Source: Streptomyces hygroscopicus (lineage in GTDB: Bacteria; Actinomycetota; Actinomycetes; Streptomycetales; Streptomycetaceae). From it: DNA of 64,000 nt. The notes beneath the pieces are model-generated. The model did no database searches and was not told the origin of the DNA. It saw nothing but the letters and a program-made list of their open reading frames with translations. Numbering within the stretch: the stretch's first letter is position 1; each line of letters begins with the position of its first letter. Shown piece after piece: positions 1-8,871 of this stretch. Made by a program: the position numbers and the translations under genes. The stretch covers positions 7,006,001 to 7,070,000 of the forward strand of contig CP018627.1 of the NCBI GenBank assembly GCA_002021875.1. The letters run 5' to 3'.

Positions 1-2080
1 CGATCCACTCCGGCTCGATCTTCGCGTTGACCCGCGCCCACAGCCGGGACGTCTCCACCAGCTCCGCCGACATCACCCAGCGCGGCGGCTTCTTGAACAG
101 CGCCGAGCCGGGGAACACCGCGAACTTGGCGCTGCGCGCGCCCAAGTACTCGTTCTTATCGGTGTCCTTGAGTCCCACATGGGACAGCAGCCCCGCCAGC
201 AGCGACGTATGGACGTGATCGGGCGCCGCGTCCTGTTCGGACATATGGATGTCCATGGTCTTGGCGACCGTGCGGAGCTGGCTGTAGATGTCCTGCCATT
301 CGCGTATGCGCAGGTAGTTGAGGAACTCATTGCGGCACATCCGGCGGAAGGCGGAGGAGGACAGCTCCTTCTGCCGCTCCCGGATGTACTTCCACAGATT
401 GAGGAAGGCCAGGAAGTCGCTGGACTCGTCCTTGAAGCGGGCGTGCTGCTGATCCGCCTGCTGCTGCTTGTCCGAGGGGCGCTCGCGCGGGTCCTGGATG
501 GACAGCGCGGCCGCGATCACCATGACCTCGCGGACACAGCCGTTGCGGTCCGCCTCCAGCACCATCCGGGCCAGCCGCGGGTCCACCGGAAGCTGGGCCA
601 GCTTCCGGCCGACCTGGGTGAGCCGCTTCCGTGGGTCCTTCTGCTTGCTGTCCAGGGCGTGCAGCTCCTCCAGGAGCTGGACGCCGTCCTTGACGTTGCG
701 GCGGTCCGGCGGGTCGATGAAGGGGAACTTCTCGATATCGCCGAGGCCGGCGGCGGTCATCTGGAGGATGACGGAGGCCAGATTGGTCCGGAGGATCTCG
801 GCGTCGGTGAACTCCGGGCGGGTGAGGAAGTCGTCCTCGGAGTACAGCCGGATGCAGATGCCGTCGCTGGTCCGGCCGCAGCGGCCCTTGCGCTGATTGG
901 CGCTGGCCTGGGAGATCGGCTCGATGGGCAGCCGCTGGACCTTGGTGCGATGGCTGTAGCGGGAGATCCGGGCGGCGCCCGGGTCGATCACATAGCGGAT
1001 ACCGGGGACGGTCAGCGAGGTCTCGGCGACGTTGGTCGCCAGCACGATCCGTCGGCCGGTGTGTCTCTGGAAGACCCGGTGCTGCTCGGCGTGCGACAGC
1101 CGGGCGTACAGCGGAAGGACCTCGGTGACCGGGAGCTTCTTCTTGTTCAGCGCGTCGGCGGTGTCGCGGATCTCCCGCTCACCGGAGAGGAAGACCAGGA
1201 TGTCGCCGGGCCCCTCGGCCTGGAGCTCGTCGACCGCGTCGCAGATCGCGGTGATCTGGTCGCGGTCGCTGTCCTCGCCGCCCTCCTCGAGCAGCGGGCG
1301 GTAGCGCACCTCGACCGGATACGTACGCCCGCTGACCTCGACGATCGGCGCGTCGCCGAAATGGCGGGAAAAGCGCTCCGGGTCGATGGTGGCGGAGGTG
1401 ATCACGACCTTGAGGTCGGGGCGGCGGGGCAGCAGTTGGGCCAGATAGCCCAGCAGGAAGTCGATGTTGAGGCTGCGCTCATGGGCCTCGTCGATGATGA
1501 TCGTGTCGTACTGGCGCAGCTCGCGGTCGGTCTGGATCTCGGCGAGCAGAATGCCGTCGGTCATCAGCTTGACGTGGGTGTCCTGCCCCACCTGATCGGT
1601 GAAGCGGACCTTCCAGCCGACGGACTCGCCCAGCGTCGACCGCAGCTCCTCGGCGATGCGCTCGGCCACGGTGCGGGCGGCGATACGGCGTGGCTGCGTA
1701 TGGCCAATAAGTCCCTTGACGCCGCGCCCCAGCTCCAGACAGATCTTCGGAATCTGGGTGGTCTTTCCGGAGCCGGTCTCACCTGCGACGATCACCACCT
1801 GGTGATCCCGGACGGCCTCGAGGATCGCGTCCTTCTTCTGGCTGACCGGCAGCTCTTGCGGATAGGTGATGGCCGGCACGGCGGCGCGGCGGTCCGCGAC
1901 CCGCAGCTCGGCACGCGTGATCTCCTCGGTGATCTCACCGAGCACGGCCGCTCGGGCCTCGGGTTTACGGATCCGGCGCGCGCCGTCGAGCCGGCGGCCC
2001 AGCCGCTGCTGGTCGCGCAGCATCAGCTCGGGCAGCCGCTCCAGCAGGGCGGGCAGGGCGGGGGCAGGCGTGGTGGACAT
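1..2080 (-). CDS. hrpA: ATP-dependent RNA helicase HrpA (DEAH box), C-terminal part beyond the left edge
   Basis: About 693 N-terminal residues are visible, starting at the ATG at 2080; the C terminus lies off the window. The translation carries a Walker A GETGSGKT, the DEAH box in IIIDEAHERS, motif III SATID, and motif VI QRKGRCGR followed by the winged-helix/ratchet region, in the order seen in bacterial HrpA, which is about 1300 residues long. HrpA is a cytoplasmic 3'-5' helicase acting on structured mRNA and stalled ribosomes. It diverges from the membrane-protein gene at 2191 with a gap of about 110 bp. The long open frames on the opposite strand here are GC-driven shadows. Confidence 0.95.
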   Translation of the reverse strand, partial: MSTTPAPALPALLERLPELMLRDQQRLGRRLDGARRIRKPEARAAVLGEITEEITRAELRVADRRAAVPAITYPQELPVSQKKDAILEAVRDHQVVIVAGETGSGKTTQIPKICLELGRGVKGLIGHTQPRRIAARTVAERIAEELRSTLGESVGWKVRFTDQVGQDTHVKLMTDGILLAEIQTDRELRQYDTIIIDEAHERSLNIDFLLGYLAQLLPRRPDLKVVITSATIDPERFSRHFGDAPIVEVSGRTYPVEVRYRPLLEEGGEDSDRDQITAICDAVDELQAEGPGDILVFLSGEREIRDTADALNKKKLPVTEVLPLYARLSHAEQHRVFQRHTGRRIVLATNVAETSLTVPGIRYVIDPGAARISRYSHRTKVQRLPIEPISQASANQRKGRCGRTSDGICIRLYSEDDFLTRPEFTDAEILRTNLASVILQMTAAGLGDIEKFPFIDPPDRRNVKDGVQLLEELHALDSKQKDPRKRLTQVGRKLAQLPVDPRLARMVLEADRNGCVREVMVIAAALSIQDPRERPSDKQQQADQQHARFKDESSDFLAFLNLWKYIRERQKELSSSAFRRMCRNEFLNYLRIREWQDIYSQLRTVAKTMDIHMSEQDAAPDHVHTSLLAGLLSHVGLKDTDKNEYLGARSAKFAVFPGSALFKKPPRWVMSAELVETSRLWARVNAKIEPEWI

Positions 2081-2190
2081 ACGGATCCCAGGATCTCACC
2101 TCGGCAAAACGACTGGCGAACCATTTCCGCCGGGTGTTGTCCGGGCCACGTTGCGCGGTATGCCGGGATTGTCCGTTCTAGCGTGGGTGC

Positions 2191-3390
2191 ATGGCGGACG
2201 ACGAAAGCGGCGCAGGCGCGGGCGAGGGCGACGCGGGCGGGGGCGACGCGAGTGGGGGCGACGCGAGTGGGGGCAGGGGCGAGGCGAGTGGGGGCAGCGG
2301 CGACGCGAGTGGGGGCGGGGGCGCGACCGCCGAGGGCGGGGGCGGGGCGGACGCGGGCAGGGGCGGGGCGGACCGGCTCTCCCCATGGGCCCGTTTCAAG
2401 CACACCGCCTTCTTCCCCGCGACCGTCATCGTGCTGCTCATCTCCGCGGGCGCGGGACTCTTCGCGGGCTCGTACACCTTCGCCTTCGCCAACCCCACCC
2501 CCCGGAACATCCCCACCGCCGTCGTGATCACCGATGACGACGCCGCCCTGCGGAACCGGTTCCTCACCGGGATGGAGAAGGCCCTGAACGCGTCCCTCCG
2601 GCTGCACCCCTACCCCAGCTATGCGAAGGCCCGCTGGTCCCTGGAGGAGCAGCGGGTCTTCGCGATCCTGCGGGCGCGCGACCATGGCCTCGAGCTGGAT
2701 GTCGCGGGCGCGGCGGGGGCGACCGTGGCCCAGGTGCTCAGCCAGGCGGGTGGCAAGGTGGGCCGGGCCTCCGGGGTGCCCGTCACGGTGAGGGATCTGA
2801 AACCGCTGCAGCCCGGCGATCCGCGTGGACTCGCGGTCTTCTACATCTCCCTGGCCGCCACGATCATCGGCTTCCTCGGCGCCATTCAGCTCAGTGTCAA
2901 CGCCGCCGAGCTCAACCCGGCCGAGCGGATCGCCTTCAACCTCGCGTACGCCCTGCTCGGCGCCTTCTCGATCGCGGCGATCGTCGACTGGGGGCTGGAA
3001 TCGCTCCGGCTCCCCTTCGCGGAGTCGTGGGCGATCCTGGCGTTGACGATGTTCACCTCGGGGCTGGTGTTCTCCATGTTCAACGTCCTCTTCGGGCGCT
3101 GGGCGCTCCTCCCCACCTGGGGTTTGATGGTGATCCTCGGAAACCCCTCCTCCGGCGGCGCCGTCTCCTGGCCCCTGCTCCCCTCCCTCCTGGGCACCGT
3201 CGGCCGCTGGCTCCCGCCGGGTGCCTCGGTCAACGCCCAGCACACCGCGATCTACTTCCCCCGCCACCAGCACCCCTTCCCCTTCCTGGTGCTGGGGGGC
3301 TGGTGTCTGGTGTCCGCCGTGGTCTTCTGGACCTGGCGCCACCGCCACCCGGGAGGGCGGCCGCCGAGGGCGACGCCGACGCGGTGCTGA
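2191..3390 (+). CDS. Multi-spanning membrane protein with Gly-rich N-terminal tail (ABC-2/YhgE-Pip-like architecture)
   Basis: The 399-residue product opens with about 60 residues of degenerate GGDAS/GGGEAS repeats, encoded by short GC-rich tandem repeats. A membrane helix follows at about 75-97, then a roughly 130-residue extracytoplasmic domain, then about five C-terminal helices from about residue 210. One N-terminal helix, a large outside domain and a C-terminal helix bundle is the layout of YhgE/Pip and ABC-2-type permeases, and I think it belongs to the related DUF3533-like group. The substrate cannot be read from the sequence. The start is the ATG after the hrpA divergence. Repeat-length variation could change the tail between strains. 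Confidence 0.7.
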   Translation: MADDESGAGAGEGDAGGGDASGGDASGGRGEASGGSGDASGGGGATAEGGGGADAGRGGADRLSPWARFKHTAFFPATVIVLLISAGAGLFAGSYTFAFANPTPRNIPTAVVITDDDAALRNRFLTGMEKALNASLRLHPYPSYAKARWSLEEQRVFAILRARDHGLELDVAGAAGATVAQVLSQAGGKVGRASGVPVTVRDLKPLQPGDPRGLAVFYISLAATIIGFLGAIQLSVNAAELNPAERIAFNLAYALLGAFSIAAIVDWGLESLRLPFAESWAILALTMFTSGLVFSMFNVLFGRWALLPTWGLMVILGNPSSGGAVSWPLLPSLLGTVGRWLPPGASVNAQHTAIYFPRHQHPFPFLVLGGWCLVSAVVFWTWRHRHPGGRPPRATPTRC

Positions 3391-3444
3391 GGGGGGGAGC
3401 GGTGGGGTGCGGCGCGGTGCGGTGCGGCGCGCTGTGGGCACACG

Positions 3445-3482
3445 AAAAAGTCCCTCCCCTTGAGATCAGGGGAGGGACTTTC
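3445..3482 (-). terminator. Rho-independent terminator of the tRNA-like RNA
   Basis: A 13-bp stem (3448-3460 with 3468-3480) around a short loop. Read on the minus strand it ends in five T residues. It lies directly 3' of the tRNA-like sequence at 3487-3557, so it most simply ends that transcript; on the plus strand it could also serve the gene ending at 3390. Confidence 0.75.
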
Positions 3483-3486
3483 CTAA

Positions 3487-3557
3487 GGAGCGCCGAGCAG
3501 GCCTTGCACCTACATCCCTCGTTTGGAGACGAGTATCTTTCCTTAGACGACCGACGC
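3487..3557 (-). ncRNA. tRNA-like RNA, tRNA-Trp-related, with a contracted anticodon loop
   Basis: Read on the minus strand, 3557-3490 folds as a full cloverleaf. The acceptor stem is 7 bp (3557-3551 with 3496-3490). The D arm has 4 bp around a GG-containing loop. The anticodon arm has 5 bp (3533-3529 with 3522-3518). The variable loop is 4 nt and the T arm has 5 bp (3513-3509 with 3501-3497). The anticodon loop is only six bases, CTCCAA, which is the tRNA-Trp loop CTCCAAA minus one A. The T loop is TGCAAGG rather than TTCRANN, and the 3' end is TCC rather than CCA. A strong terminator follows at once. It is either a decayed tRNA gene or a transcribed tRNA mimic; charging seems unlikely. Confidence 0.6.
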
Positions 3558-3615
3558 ATCAACTCCCGCCCCGCGGGGGCGGCGTTGCGAGATCAACTAT
3601 AGCCCATCCGGGTGA

Positions 3616-4707
3616 TCACAGCCGCCACAGCGGGGCGTCGTACCGCTCGGGCTGAGTCCCGATCAGCAGGGCCCGCAGATCGGCGCGTTGGACACCGCTC
3701 AGGCCGAGGGCCTCGGTGAGGTGGCGGAAGGTGGTGTGGCTGACCCCGCGGGCGCGGGCCTCCTCCGCGAAGCCGGCGACCCCGGCCAGTACGGCCCTGG
3801 GCCGGAACGGGCCCTCGGGCGCCGACCCGGACCGCGCGGCCTTCTCCCGCTCGTAGTCGATCTCCGAGTATCCGCAGATGTCCCGGCAGTGCCGCTCGGT
3901 CTCGGCGAGACCGGTCGTGTCGGCGATGGCCCCGGCGAGCCGGTTCCGGCGGAACGCGGCGTCGAGATCCGCCTCATGGACCACGGGCCCGTCGTCGGTC
4001 AGGGGAATGGTGAGCCCCGCGTCCCGTACCTCGCACAGCCCGCGCACCCCCCGCGCCGTGGCCGTGAGCATGCCGGTGGCCTCCGACGGATGCCACTCCA
4101 TGACGGGGCCGATGGGCGCGACGTCCTCGGCGATCAGCGTATGGACCACCGACCCCAGCCGTTCGCGCAGCACCTCCACCGGGATCTCCCCGTCCAGCCC
4201 CGGCCCGGCGACCAGCAGCCGGATCTCCGCGGTCACCTGCGCACACGCGGCAAGCGACAGCGCGTCCCCGAGCGGGCTGCGCAGCGTGGGCTCATCCCCA
4301 CGCGCGAGGATGTCGCCACCCACGTCCAGCAGGTCGATCGAGGCCGGGGCCAGGTGCTCGATCAGCTCTTCCAGCTGCCGGACCATGCCCTCCACCCCGT
4401 GGTGGGGATCGAGCAGCGCGAAGGTGTGCGGCAGCTCGGCGGCCAGCCGGGGCAGTGTGGACCCGGCCGGCGCCACCGGCCTCGCGTCCTTGGGCACGGC
4501 GTACACGCTCGGCGTGAGCGTCCGCAGACCGGTGAAGTCGGCCGCTCCCCGGGGCCCGGGGACGGGATCGACGAGCAGCCGGTCCCAGGCGTAGGTCAGG
4601 ACCACCGCCCGGTCGTCGGCCGTCCCGTGCCCGTACAGAGCCCGGTCGATCACCGCGGCGGCAACGGCGTCCCCGCCACCTCCCCCCGCCACGATCAGCC
4701 GCGTCAT
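3616..4707 (-). CDS. DUF1152 family protein
   Basis: A 363-residue cytoplasmic protein. The glycine-rich start MTRLIVAGGGGGDAV and the central LLDVGGDIL segment are the hallmarks I associate with DUF1152, a widespread family without assigned chemistry but with a nucleotide- or sugar-binding-like fold. I start at the ATG at 4707 because homologues begin just before this glycine loop; the frame is open upstream to 4755 with a basic, unlikely leader. The N-terminal half looks Rossmann-like, with alternating hydrophobic strands and a DPHHGVEG segment. It stands alone, convergent with the membrane protein across the tRNA-like RNA. No signal peptide or membrane helix is visible. Confidence 0.75.
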   Translation of the reverse strand: MTRLIVAGGGGGDAVAAAVIDRALYGHGTADDRAVVLTYAWDRLLVDPVPGPRGAADFTGLRTLTPSVYAVPKDARPVAPAGSTLPRLAAELPHTFALLDPHHGVEGMVRQLEELIEHLAPASIDLLDVGGDILARGDEPTLRSPLGDALSLAACAQVTAEIRLLVAGPGLDGEIPVEVLRERLGSVVHTLIAEDVAPIGPVMEWHPSEATGMLTATARGVRGLCEVRDAGLTIPLTDDGPVVHEADLDAAFRRNRLAGAIADTTGLAETERHCRDICGYSEIDYEREKAARSGSAPEGPFRPRAVLAGVAGFAEEARARGVSHTTFRHLTEALGLSGVQRADLRALLIGTQPERYDAPLWRL

Positions 4708-4815
4708 CAGCCCAGCGTACGGCCGGAACGGCCGATACCGTCGTACTTCGGGCACGCCCCGTCAGCCATCGCCCCGCCCCGGCCGCACCGGCGGCGGGCG
4801 GGGCAGGGCGAGACC

Positions 4816-4867
4816 GGTTATGGAGGCCGATTACGGAGGCCGGTTATGGAGGCCGATTACGGAGGCC
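4816..4867. repeat. Two tandem copies of a 26-bp unit (four 13-bp half-units)
   Basis: The unit GGTTATGGAGGCC plus GATTACGGAGGCC occurs twice in perfect tandem, at 4816-4841 and 4842-4867. It is followed by a partial copy that runs into the stop codon of the MFS transporter. No hairpin is evident. It probably arose by slippage. Confidence 0.85.
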
Positions 4868-4869
4868 GG

Positions 4870-6228
4870 TTATGAATGAATCGGCGATGAATCGGACGGC
4901 TTGGGTTTCTCTTCCGCCTCGGCCTCCTGCCGGGCCTTGCCGTCCCCGAGGACGTTCGGGTTGGTCTCGGGAGCGGCCGCCACGGCGAACACGGTGACCA
5001 GGCCCATGCCGATGAGGAACAGCGCGATCGGCCAGGACGCGCCCGACCAGGCGAGCAGCGCGGTGGCGACGATGGGGGAGAACCCGCCGACGATCATCGA
5101 CGCCAGCTCATGCCCCAGGGCGAGCCCGCTGTAGGCCACCCGGCTGGCGAAGAGTTCGGTGAAGAACGCCGGCTGGGTGCCGATCATCGCCCCGTGGCCG
5201 ATCACGACCGCCACGAAGATCGCCACGAAGATCAGCACCGGATTGCGCGAGTCGAACAACGCGAAGAACGGATACGCCCAGACGATCACCGCGATCGCGC
5301 CCCCGATATACACCGGTCGGCGTCCGATGCGGTCGGAGAGCGCCCCGAACATGGGCATCGCGAACGACTCGAACAGCATCCCCACCACGAGCGCGGCCAG
5401 CACCACGCCCTTGCCCACTCCGATCTCGGACGCGTAGGAGAGGCTGAAGGTGAGGAAGAGGTAACTCGCACCGGTTTCGGCGACCCGCGCGCCGAAGGCG
5501 ATCAGGATGGACTTGGGGTGGGTGCGGATGACGTCGAGAAGCGGCGGGGTGGACTTCTTCGGCTCCGACTCCTTCTCCTGGAACGCGGGTGTCTCCATGA
5601 TCCGGAGCCGGATCAGCAGTCCGACGGCGGTGAGCAGGATGCCGACCACGAACGGAATGCGCCATCCCCAGGCGAGGAAGGACTCCTTGGTGGTCACCTC
5701 CTGGGCCAGCGCGTAGGCGGCGGCGGAGAGGACGAACCCGAGCCCCACGCCGGTCTGGCTCCAGGCCGAGTAGAAGCCGCGGCGGTGGCTCGGCGCGTGT
5801 TCGCTGACGATCAGCACCCCGCCGCCCCACTCGCCGCCGACGGCGATGCCCTGCACGATCCGCAGCGCCACCAGCAGCACCGGCGCCCAGACCCCGACGG
5901 TGGCGTAGGTGGGCAGCAGGCCGATCAGACAAGTCGCGACGCCCATGATCACCAGGGTGGTCACCAGCATCGACTTTCGGCCGATCCGGTCCCCGAAGTG
6001 CCCGAAGATGATGCCGCCCAACGGCCGGGCGAGGAACCCCACCGCGTTGGTGCCGAAGGCGGCGATCGTCCCCACCAGCGGATTGAAGGTCGGGAAGAAC
6101 AGGGTGTTGAACACGAGCGCGGCGGCCGTGCCATAGAGGAAGAAGTCGTACCACTCCAATGCGCTACCGAACAAACTTGCGATCGCTGCCTTGCGTACTT
6201 CGCTCGGGGTGCCCTTCACGTCTGCCAT
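4870..6228 (-). CDS. MFS transporter, metabolite:H+ symporter (MHS) family
   Basis: A 452-residue protein with twelve predicted membrane helices. The loop 2-3 MFS signature appears as GHFGDRIGRK, and the loop 8-9 repeat as GALSDRIGRRP. The start KAAIASLFGSALEWYDFFLYG is typical of the MHS subfamily (ProP, ShiA, KgtP-like), which takes up osmolytes, shikimate or dicarboxylates with protons at the inner membrane. The substrate is not predictable here. The ATG at 6228 gives the expected length. The C-terminal tail is charged and proline-rich. The gene is monocistronic; the stop lies in a short tandem repeat. Confidence 0.9.
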   Translation of the reverse strand: MADVKGTPSEVRKAAIASLFGSALEWYDFFLYGTAAALVFNTLFFPTFNPLVGTIAAFGTNAVGFLARPLGGIIFGHFGDRIGRKSMLVTTLVIMGVATCLIGLLPTYATVGVWAPVLLVALRIVQGIAVGGEWGGGVLIVSEHAPSHRRGFYSAWSQTGVGLGFVLSAAAYALAQEVTTKESFLAWGWRIPFVVGILLTAVGLLIRLRIMETPAFQEKESEPKKSTPPLLDVIRTHPKSILIAFGARVAETGASYLFLTFSLSYASEIGVGKGVVLAALVVGMLFESFAMPMFGALSDRIGRRPVYIGGAIAVIVWAYPFFALFDSRNPVLIFVAIFVAVVIGHGAMIGTQPAFFTELFASRVAYSGLALGHELASMIVGGFSPIVATALLAWSGASWPIALFLIGMGLVTVFAVAAAPETNPNVLGDGKARQEAEAEEKPKPSDSSPIHS

Positions 6229-6515
6229 GTCGGCTCTCCAATGGCCGCTTCGGATGGGATCAAGACCTGCGGCTCGGTTGTGTTCGGGGATTGTTCGCCG
6301 CTGATTCTTGTGGCGGGAATGGCGACGTTCCGCTCACCGGGACACTGCGCGAACCGGCGGTCTTCGGCCGCCCGGGAGAGCTGCACCCGTACGCCTCTTA
6401 CGCGTCCCACGTTCGTGGGATTTGCATACTTTCATGCCTTACTCTCCGCTTCGCCTGGTCACGCTTTCACGGTGTCGGTCCCGTCCAGGGGCCCGTGACG
6501 AAGGAGAAGACACAC

Positions 6516-7121
6516 ATGCGTGGAAGGCTCGTCATCGCTGCCGCGGCATTGACCATGGCGCTGACACCAGGCGTCGCGTCGGCGACACAGGACGGCGACG
6601 ACCAGACGACCGGCTCTTACAGCGCCGAGGCGACCATGTCGCAAGGCTCCGAGGGGACCATGTCGCAGGGCGCCGAGGGGGCCATGGCCCAGAGCGCCGA
6701 GGGGACCGAGTCCCAAGGCTCCGAGGCGACAGACTCCCAGGGCTCCGGGGCGACAGACTCCCAGGGCTCCGGGGCGACAGACTCCCAGGGCTCCGGGGCG
6801 ACCGGCTCCCAGGGCTCCGGGGCCGCCGGTTCCCAGTCGGACGCGACCGCTTCCCAAGAAGCACCCCGCCCCGGCGAGGGCGTGCCCGGCTACGAGGTGG
6901 TCACCCTGCCCAATGAGAACGTCCCGAACTTCCAGCGGCGCACGGTGTACTGCCCGCCAGGGAAGAAGGCCATCGGCGGCGGTGCCGAGGCCCGGGGCGA
7001 CACCGCCATCCTCGTCGGCAGCTTCCCCACCAATGACGCACGGGGCTGGATCGGGCTGGGCCGCCAGACCTCCACCGACAACGTGGGCATCAGCGTCTTC
7101 GCGATCTGCGCCAACGTCTGA
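6516..7121 (+). CDS. Secreted protein with octapeptide repeats and a C-terminal globular domain
   Basis: A 201-residue protein with a Sec signal peptide (basic start, hydrophobic core, VASA-type cleavage near residue 22). Next comes a low-complexity region of imperfect 8-residue repeats of the GSGATDSQ type, encoded by near-identical 24-bp units from about 6717 to 6836. The last 70 or so residues look globular, with one Cys pair and the motifs YCPPGKKAIGGG and GWIGLGRQ. That domain resembles actinobacterial secreted proteins of unknown role in which a GKKAIGGG segment recurs. AAGGAG lies 9 bp before the ATG. It is the last chromosomal gene before the integrative array; function unknown. Confidence 0.8.
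   Translation: MRGRLVIAAAALTMALTPGVASATQDGDDQTTGSYSAEATMSQGSEGTMSQGAEGAMAQSAEGTESQGSEATDSQGSGATDSQGSGATDSQGSGATGSQGSGAAGSQSDATASQEAPRPGEGVPGYEVVTLPNENVPNFQRRTVYCPPGKKAIGGGAEARGDTAILVGSFPTNDARGWIGLGRQTSTDNVGISVFAICANV
6717..6836 (+). repeat. 24-bp coding tandem repeat
   Basis: About five units of the type GGCTCCGGGGCGACAGACTC plus CCAG, the middle ones identical, encode the GSGATDSQ repeats of the secreted protein. Such in-frame repeats commonly expand and contract. Confidence 0.85.
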
Positions 7122-7168
7122 TCGTTCATGCAAGACACGCGTTCCCCCGTAGGCGTCGCAGGCGATGA

Positions 7169-7201
7169 AGAAGCCCCCTCCGGATGCACCGGGAGGGGGC
7201 T
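7169..7201. terminator. Hairpin terminator linked to att1
   Basis: An AGCCCCCTCCGG / CCGGGAGGGGGCT stem beside the first tRNA-Phe core repeat. A hairpin occupies the same place at each of the four att copies, and three of them share nearly the same sequence, so the hairpin travels with the tRNA 3' end. Confidence 0.8.
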
Positions 7202-7221
7202 GTGCCCTGGTAGGGGCGGCA

Positions 7222-7266
7222 GTGGCTGGGGCCGGGGTCGAACCGGCGACCTTCCGCTTTTCAGGC
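7222..7266 (-). repeat. att1: 45-bp tRNA-Phe 3'-end core repeat, outer left end of the integrative array
   Basis: Identical over 45 bp to 9656-9700, 23564-23608 and 36009-36053. It corresponds to the T arm, variable loop and most of the anticodon arm of tRNA-Phe, but the 5' half of the tRNA is missing, so it is an attachment site rather than a gene. The flanking sequence left of it resembles the left flank of the intact tRNA locus. Confidence 0.85.
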
Positions 7267-7337
7267 CGTGCCGGTGCCCGGCTGGGCCCGGTCGTGGGTG
7301 CCTGGGGGTGCTCGGTTGACCGTGGTTGTCTGCTGCT

Positions 7338-7360
7338 GTTGGCGTACGGGTTGGCGTATG
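7338..7360 (+). promoter_or_regulatory. Candidate integrase arm-type sites, remnant A left end
   Basis: Two GTTGGCGTA copies 12 bp apart. The same motif with the same spacing occurs beside the left core of element C (23690-23712), so these are probably integrase-binding arm sites of a C-like element. Confidence 0.5.
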
Positions 7361-7363
7361 ACG

Positions 7364-7612
7364 TCAGACTGAGTGCGGATCCCTGAGCGCCTCGCCTGCA
7401 GCCCAGACGAAATCTGTATACGCGCTGATCAGCAGGCCGTCGGCCTCCCGAAACCCTGACTGTTCAGCAGTGCTTGTTGTTGTTTCATCGCTCACTGCTT
7501 CGTGCCAGAGGTGAGCCGCGTTCACGAGCCGGTGACGCTTACGGAGAAGATCGAACTCCAGTTCGGAAAGCTCTCTATGCGGAGGCATCAACGCCGTGTT
7601 CGCCGAAGGCAT
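7364..7612 (-). CDS. Small hypothetical protein in the remnant element
   Basis: An 82-residue frame read from the internal ATG at 7612; the upstream extension to 7756 is Gly/Arg-rich and unconvincing. The product looks soluble and helical, with ELEFDLLRKRHRL and a Trp-rich tail, and GC at third positions is lower than in neighbours. No family recognised. It lies between att1 and the broken transposase, so it may be cargo of the decayed element or a degraded gene. Confidence 0.35.
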   Translation of the reverse strand: MPSANTALMPPHRELSELEFDLLRKRHRLVNAAHLWHEAVSDETTTSTAEQSGFREADGLLISAYTDFVWAAGEALRDPHSV

Positions 7613-7847
7613 CCACCCGGCGCCCACGCGACCGCCACCACGAGATACGCCGGCCCGTCCGCCGCTCTGATGCGAGGCGTCAGCCGCCAGGCAACGTTTA
7701 GACGTCACGGTCCAGCGTTCGAACAGCACCGCAAGGCTCACATCTCCTCGCGGCACGCGGCACCGTTAACAAGGAATTAGGTTCGCCGGGTTGGTCGTCG
7801 TGGCGGTTGGATGTGCGGTGACGTCCGATCCGACCGCTGGAGGCGCG

Positions 7848-8340
7848 GTGGCCGAGCCTGTCCGTGTGCGCAGACTGACCGACCAGGAGGGGCAGCGGCT
7901 GCAGCAGATCGTGCGCCGGGGCAGCACCAACTCGGTGCGCTATCGGCGCGCGACGATGCTGCTGGCCTCGGCCGGCGGGAATCGGGTGCCGGTGATCGCC
8001 CAGCTGGTGGCGGCCGACGAGGACACCGTGCGCGATGTGATCCACCGGTTCAACGAGATCGGCCTGGCCTGCCTGGACCCTCGGTGGGCGGGAGGCCGTC
8101 CCCGCCTGCTCAGCCAACCCCATCGAGGCCCACTTCGGACCGCTGAGGCAGTTCACCATCGCCAACTCCAACCACCCCAACCACACCGTGCAGACACGAG
8201 CCCTGCGCGCCTATCTACGCTGGCGCAACGCCAACGCCCGCCACCGCGACGTCCTGGCCGCCGAACGCAAGGAACGCGCCCGCATCCGAAGCGCGAAGGG
8301 CATCCGTTGGGGCGGACGCCCCCTCAACACCGCAGCCTGA
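7848..8340 (+). pseudogene. IS630-family transposase, internally deleted
   Basis: The GTG at 7848 opens a helix-turn-helix N-terminal part (residues RRLTDQEGQRLQQIV onward) that stays in frame to about 8105. The next homologous stretch, ANPIEAHFGPLRQF to the stop at 8340, is in another frame and matches the C terminus of IS630-type DDE transposases. The central catalytic region is gone, removed by a deletion of several hundred bp with a frame change. No terminal inverted repeats are obvious. It is a relic marking decay of the left element. Confidence 0.75.
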
Positions 8341-8493
8341 CCAACCGCGAACTTACACAGCCGCAGCGCATCATCGGTCCGCTCGTGGCCAAGGGAGGAC
8401 GACCGAAGCGTTGTGAAGATGATCTCGGCTGGGCAGACCCGGAGCCCCGAACGGGGCCGGTTCAGGAGAAGGACGGCGCCAGAGGAGAATGAC

Positions 8494-8871
8494 TCAAGAG
8501 GCGGACGGCTCGATCTCCCCCGCGAAGACGATGACCTGGTCGATGAGGCTCCGCCGCAGATGGACGACGTCCGTTCCCGCCAGGCGGGGGCCTCCATCCG
8601 GCGTCGTGAAGACCCACTGGTACCGGGCCCACTCGCCCGGCATGTCCACCGCCGAACAGCGCACCATCGTGCCGGTCCCCGCGGGGTGGCGCCGGATGTC
8701 CAGCACGAACCGCTCGACCGCCTCGATCCCCTCACTGCGGCCCAACGGTCCCCAGAAGACCACATCCGAGGTTAGGGCCTGGGAGAGCAGCGCAGTCACA
8801 TAGCTGTCGTCCGAGGCGTTGAACGCGGAGATGAACGTGTCGATCGCGGACCGCGCGGTCTCTTCCTGCAT
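8494..8871 (-). CDS. SnoaL/NTF2-like small protein
   Basis: A 125-residue protein starting METHARS-like with MQEETARSAIDTF. The helix-rich start, the VVFWGPLGRSEG segment and the alternating strands of the second half fit the NTF2/SnoaL-like cone fold. Members act as small-ligand isomerases, cyclases or hydrolases, or merely bind; no catalytic set can be identified. No signal peptide. It is cargo of the remnant between att1 and att2, divergent from the broken transposase and followed by a Nudix gene on the same strand. Confidence 0.65.
   Translation of the reverse strand: MQEETARSAIDTFISAFNASDDSYVTALLSQALTSDVVFWGPLGRSEGIEAVERFVLDIRRHPAGTGTMVRCSAVDMPGEWARYQWVFTTPDGGPRLAGTDVVHLRRSLIDQVIVFAGEIEPSAS

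Noticed and set aside
179..2527. 782-aa plus-strand open frame opposite hrpA
   Set aside because: It is the reverse-strand shadow of a clear DEAH helicase; its translation is low-complexity and lacks domains.
3221..3602. Short open frames over the 3' end of the membrane-protein gene and the tRNA-like locus
   Set aside because: They cross the terminator and tRNA-like RNA and show no conserved pattern.
7222..7266. Possible extra tRNA-Phe genes at att1, att2 and att3
   Set aside because: Only the 3' part is present; the D arm and 5' acceptor strand are missing, so these are attachment-site duplications.
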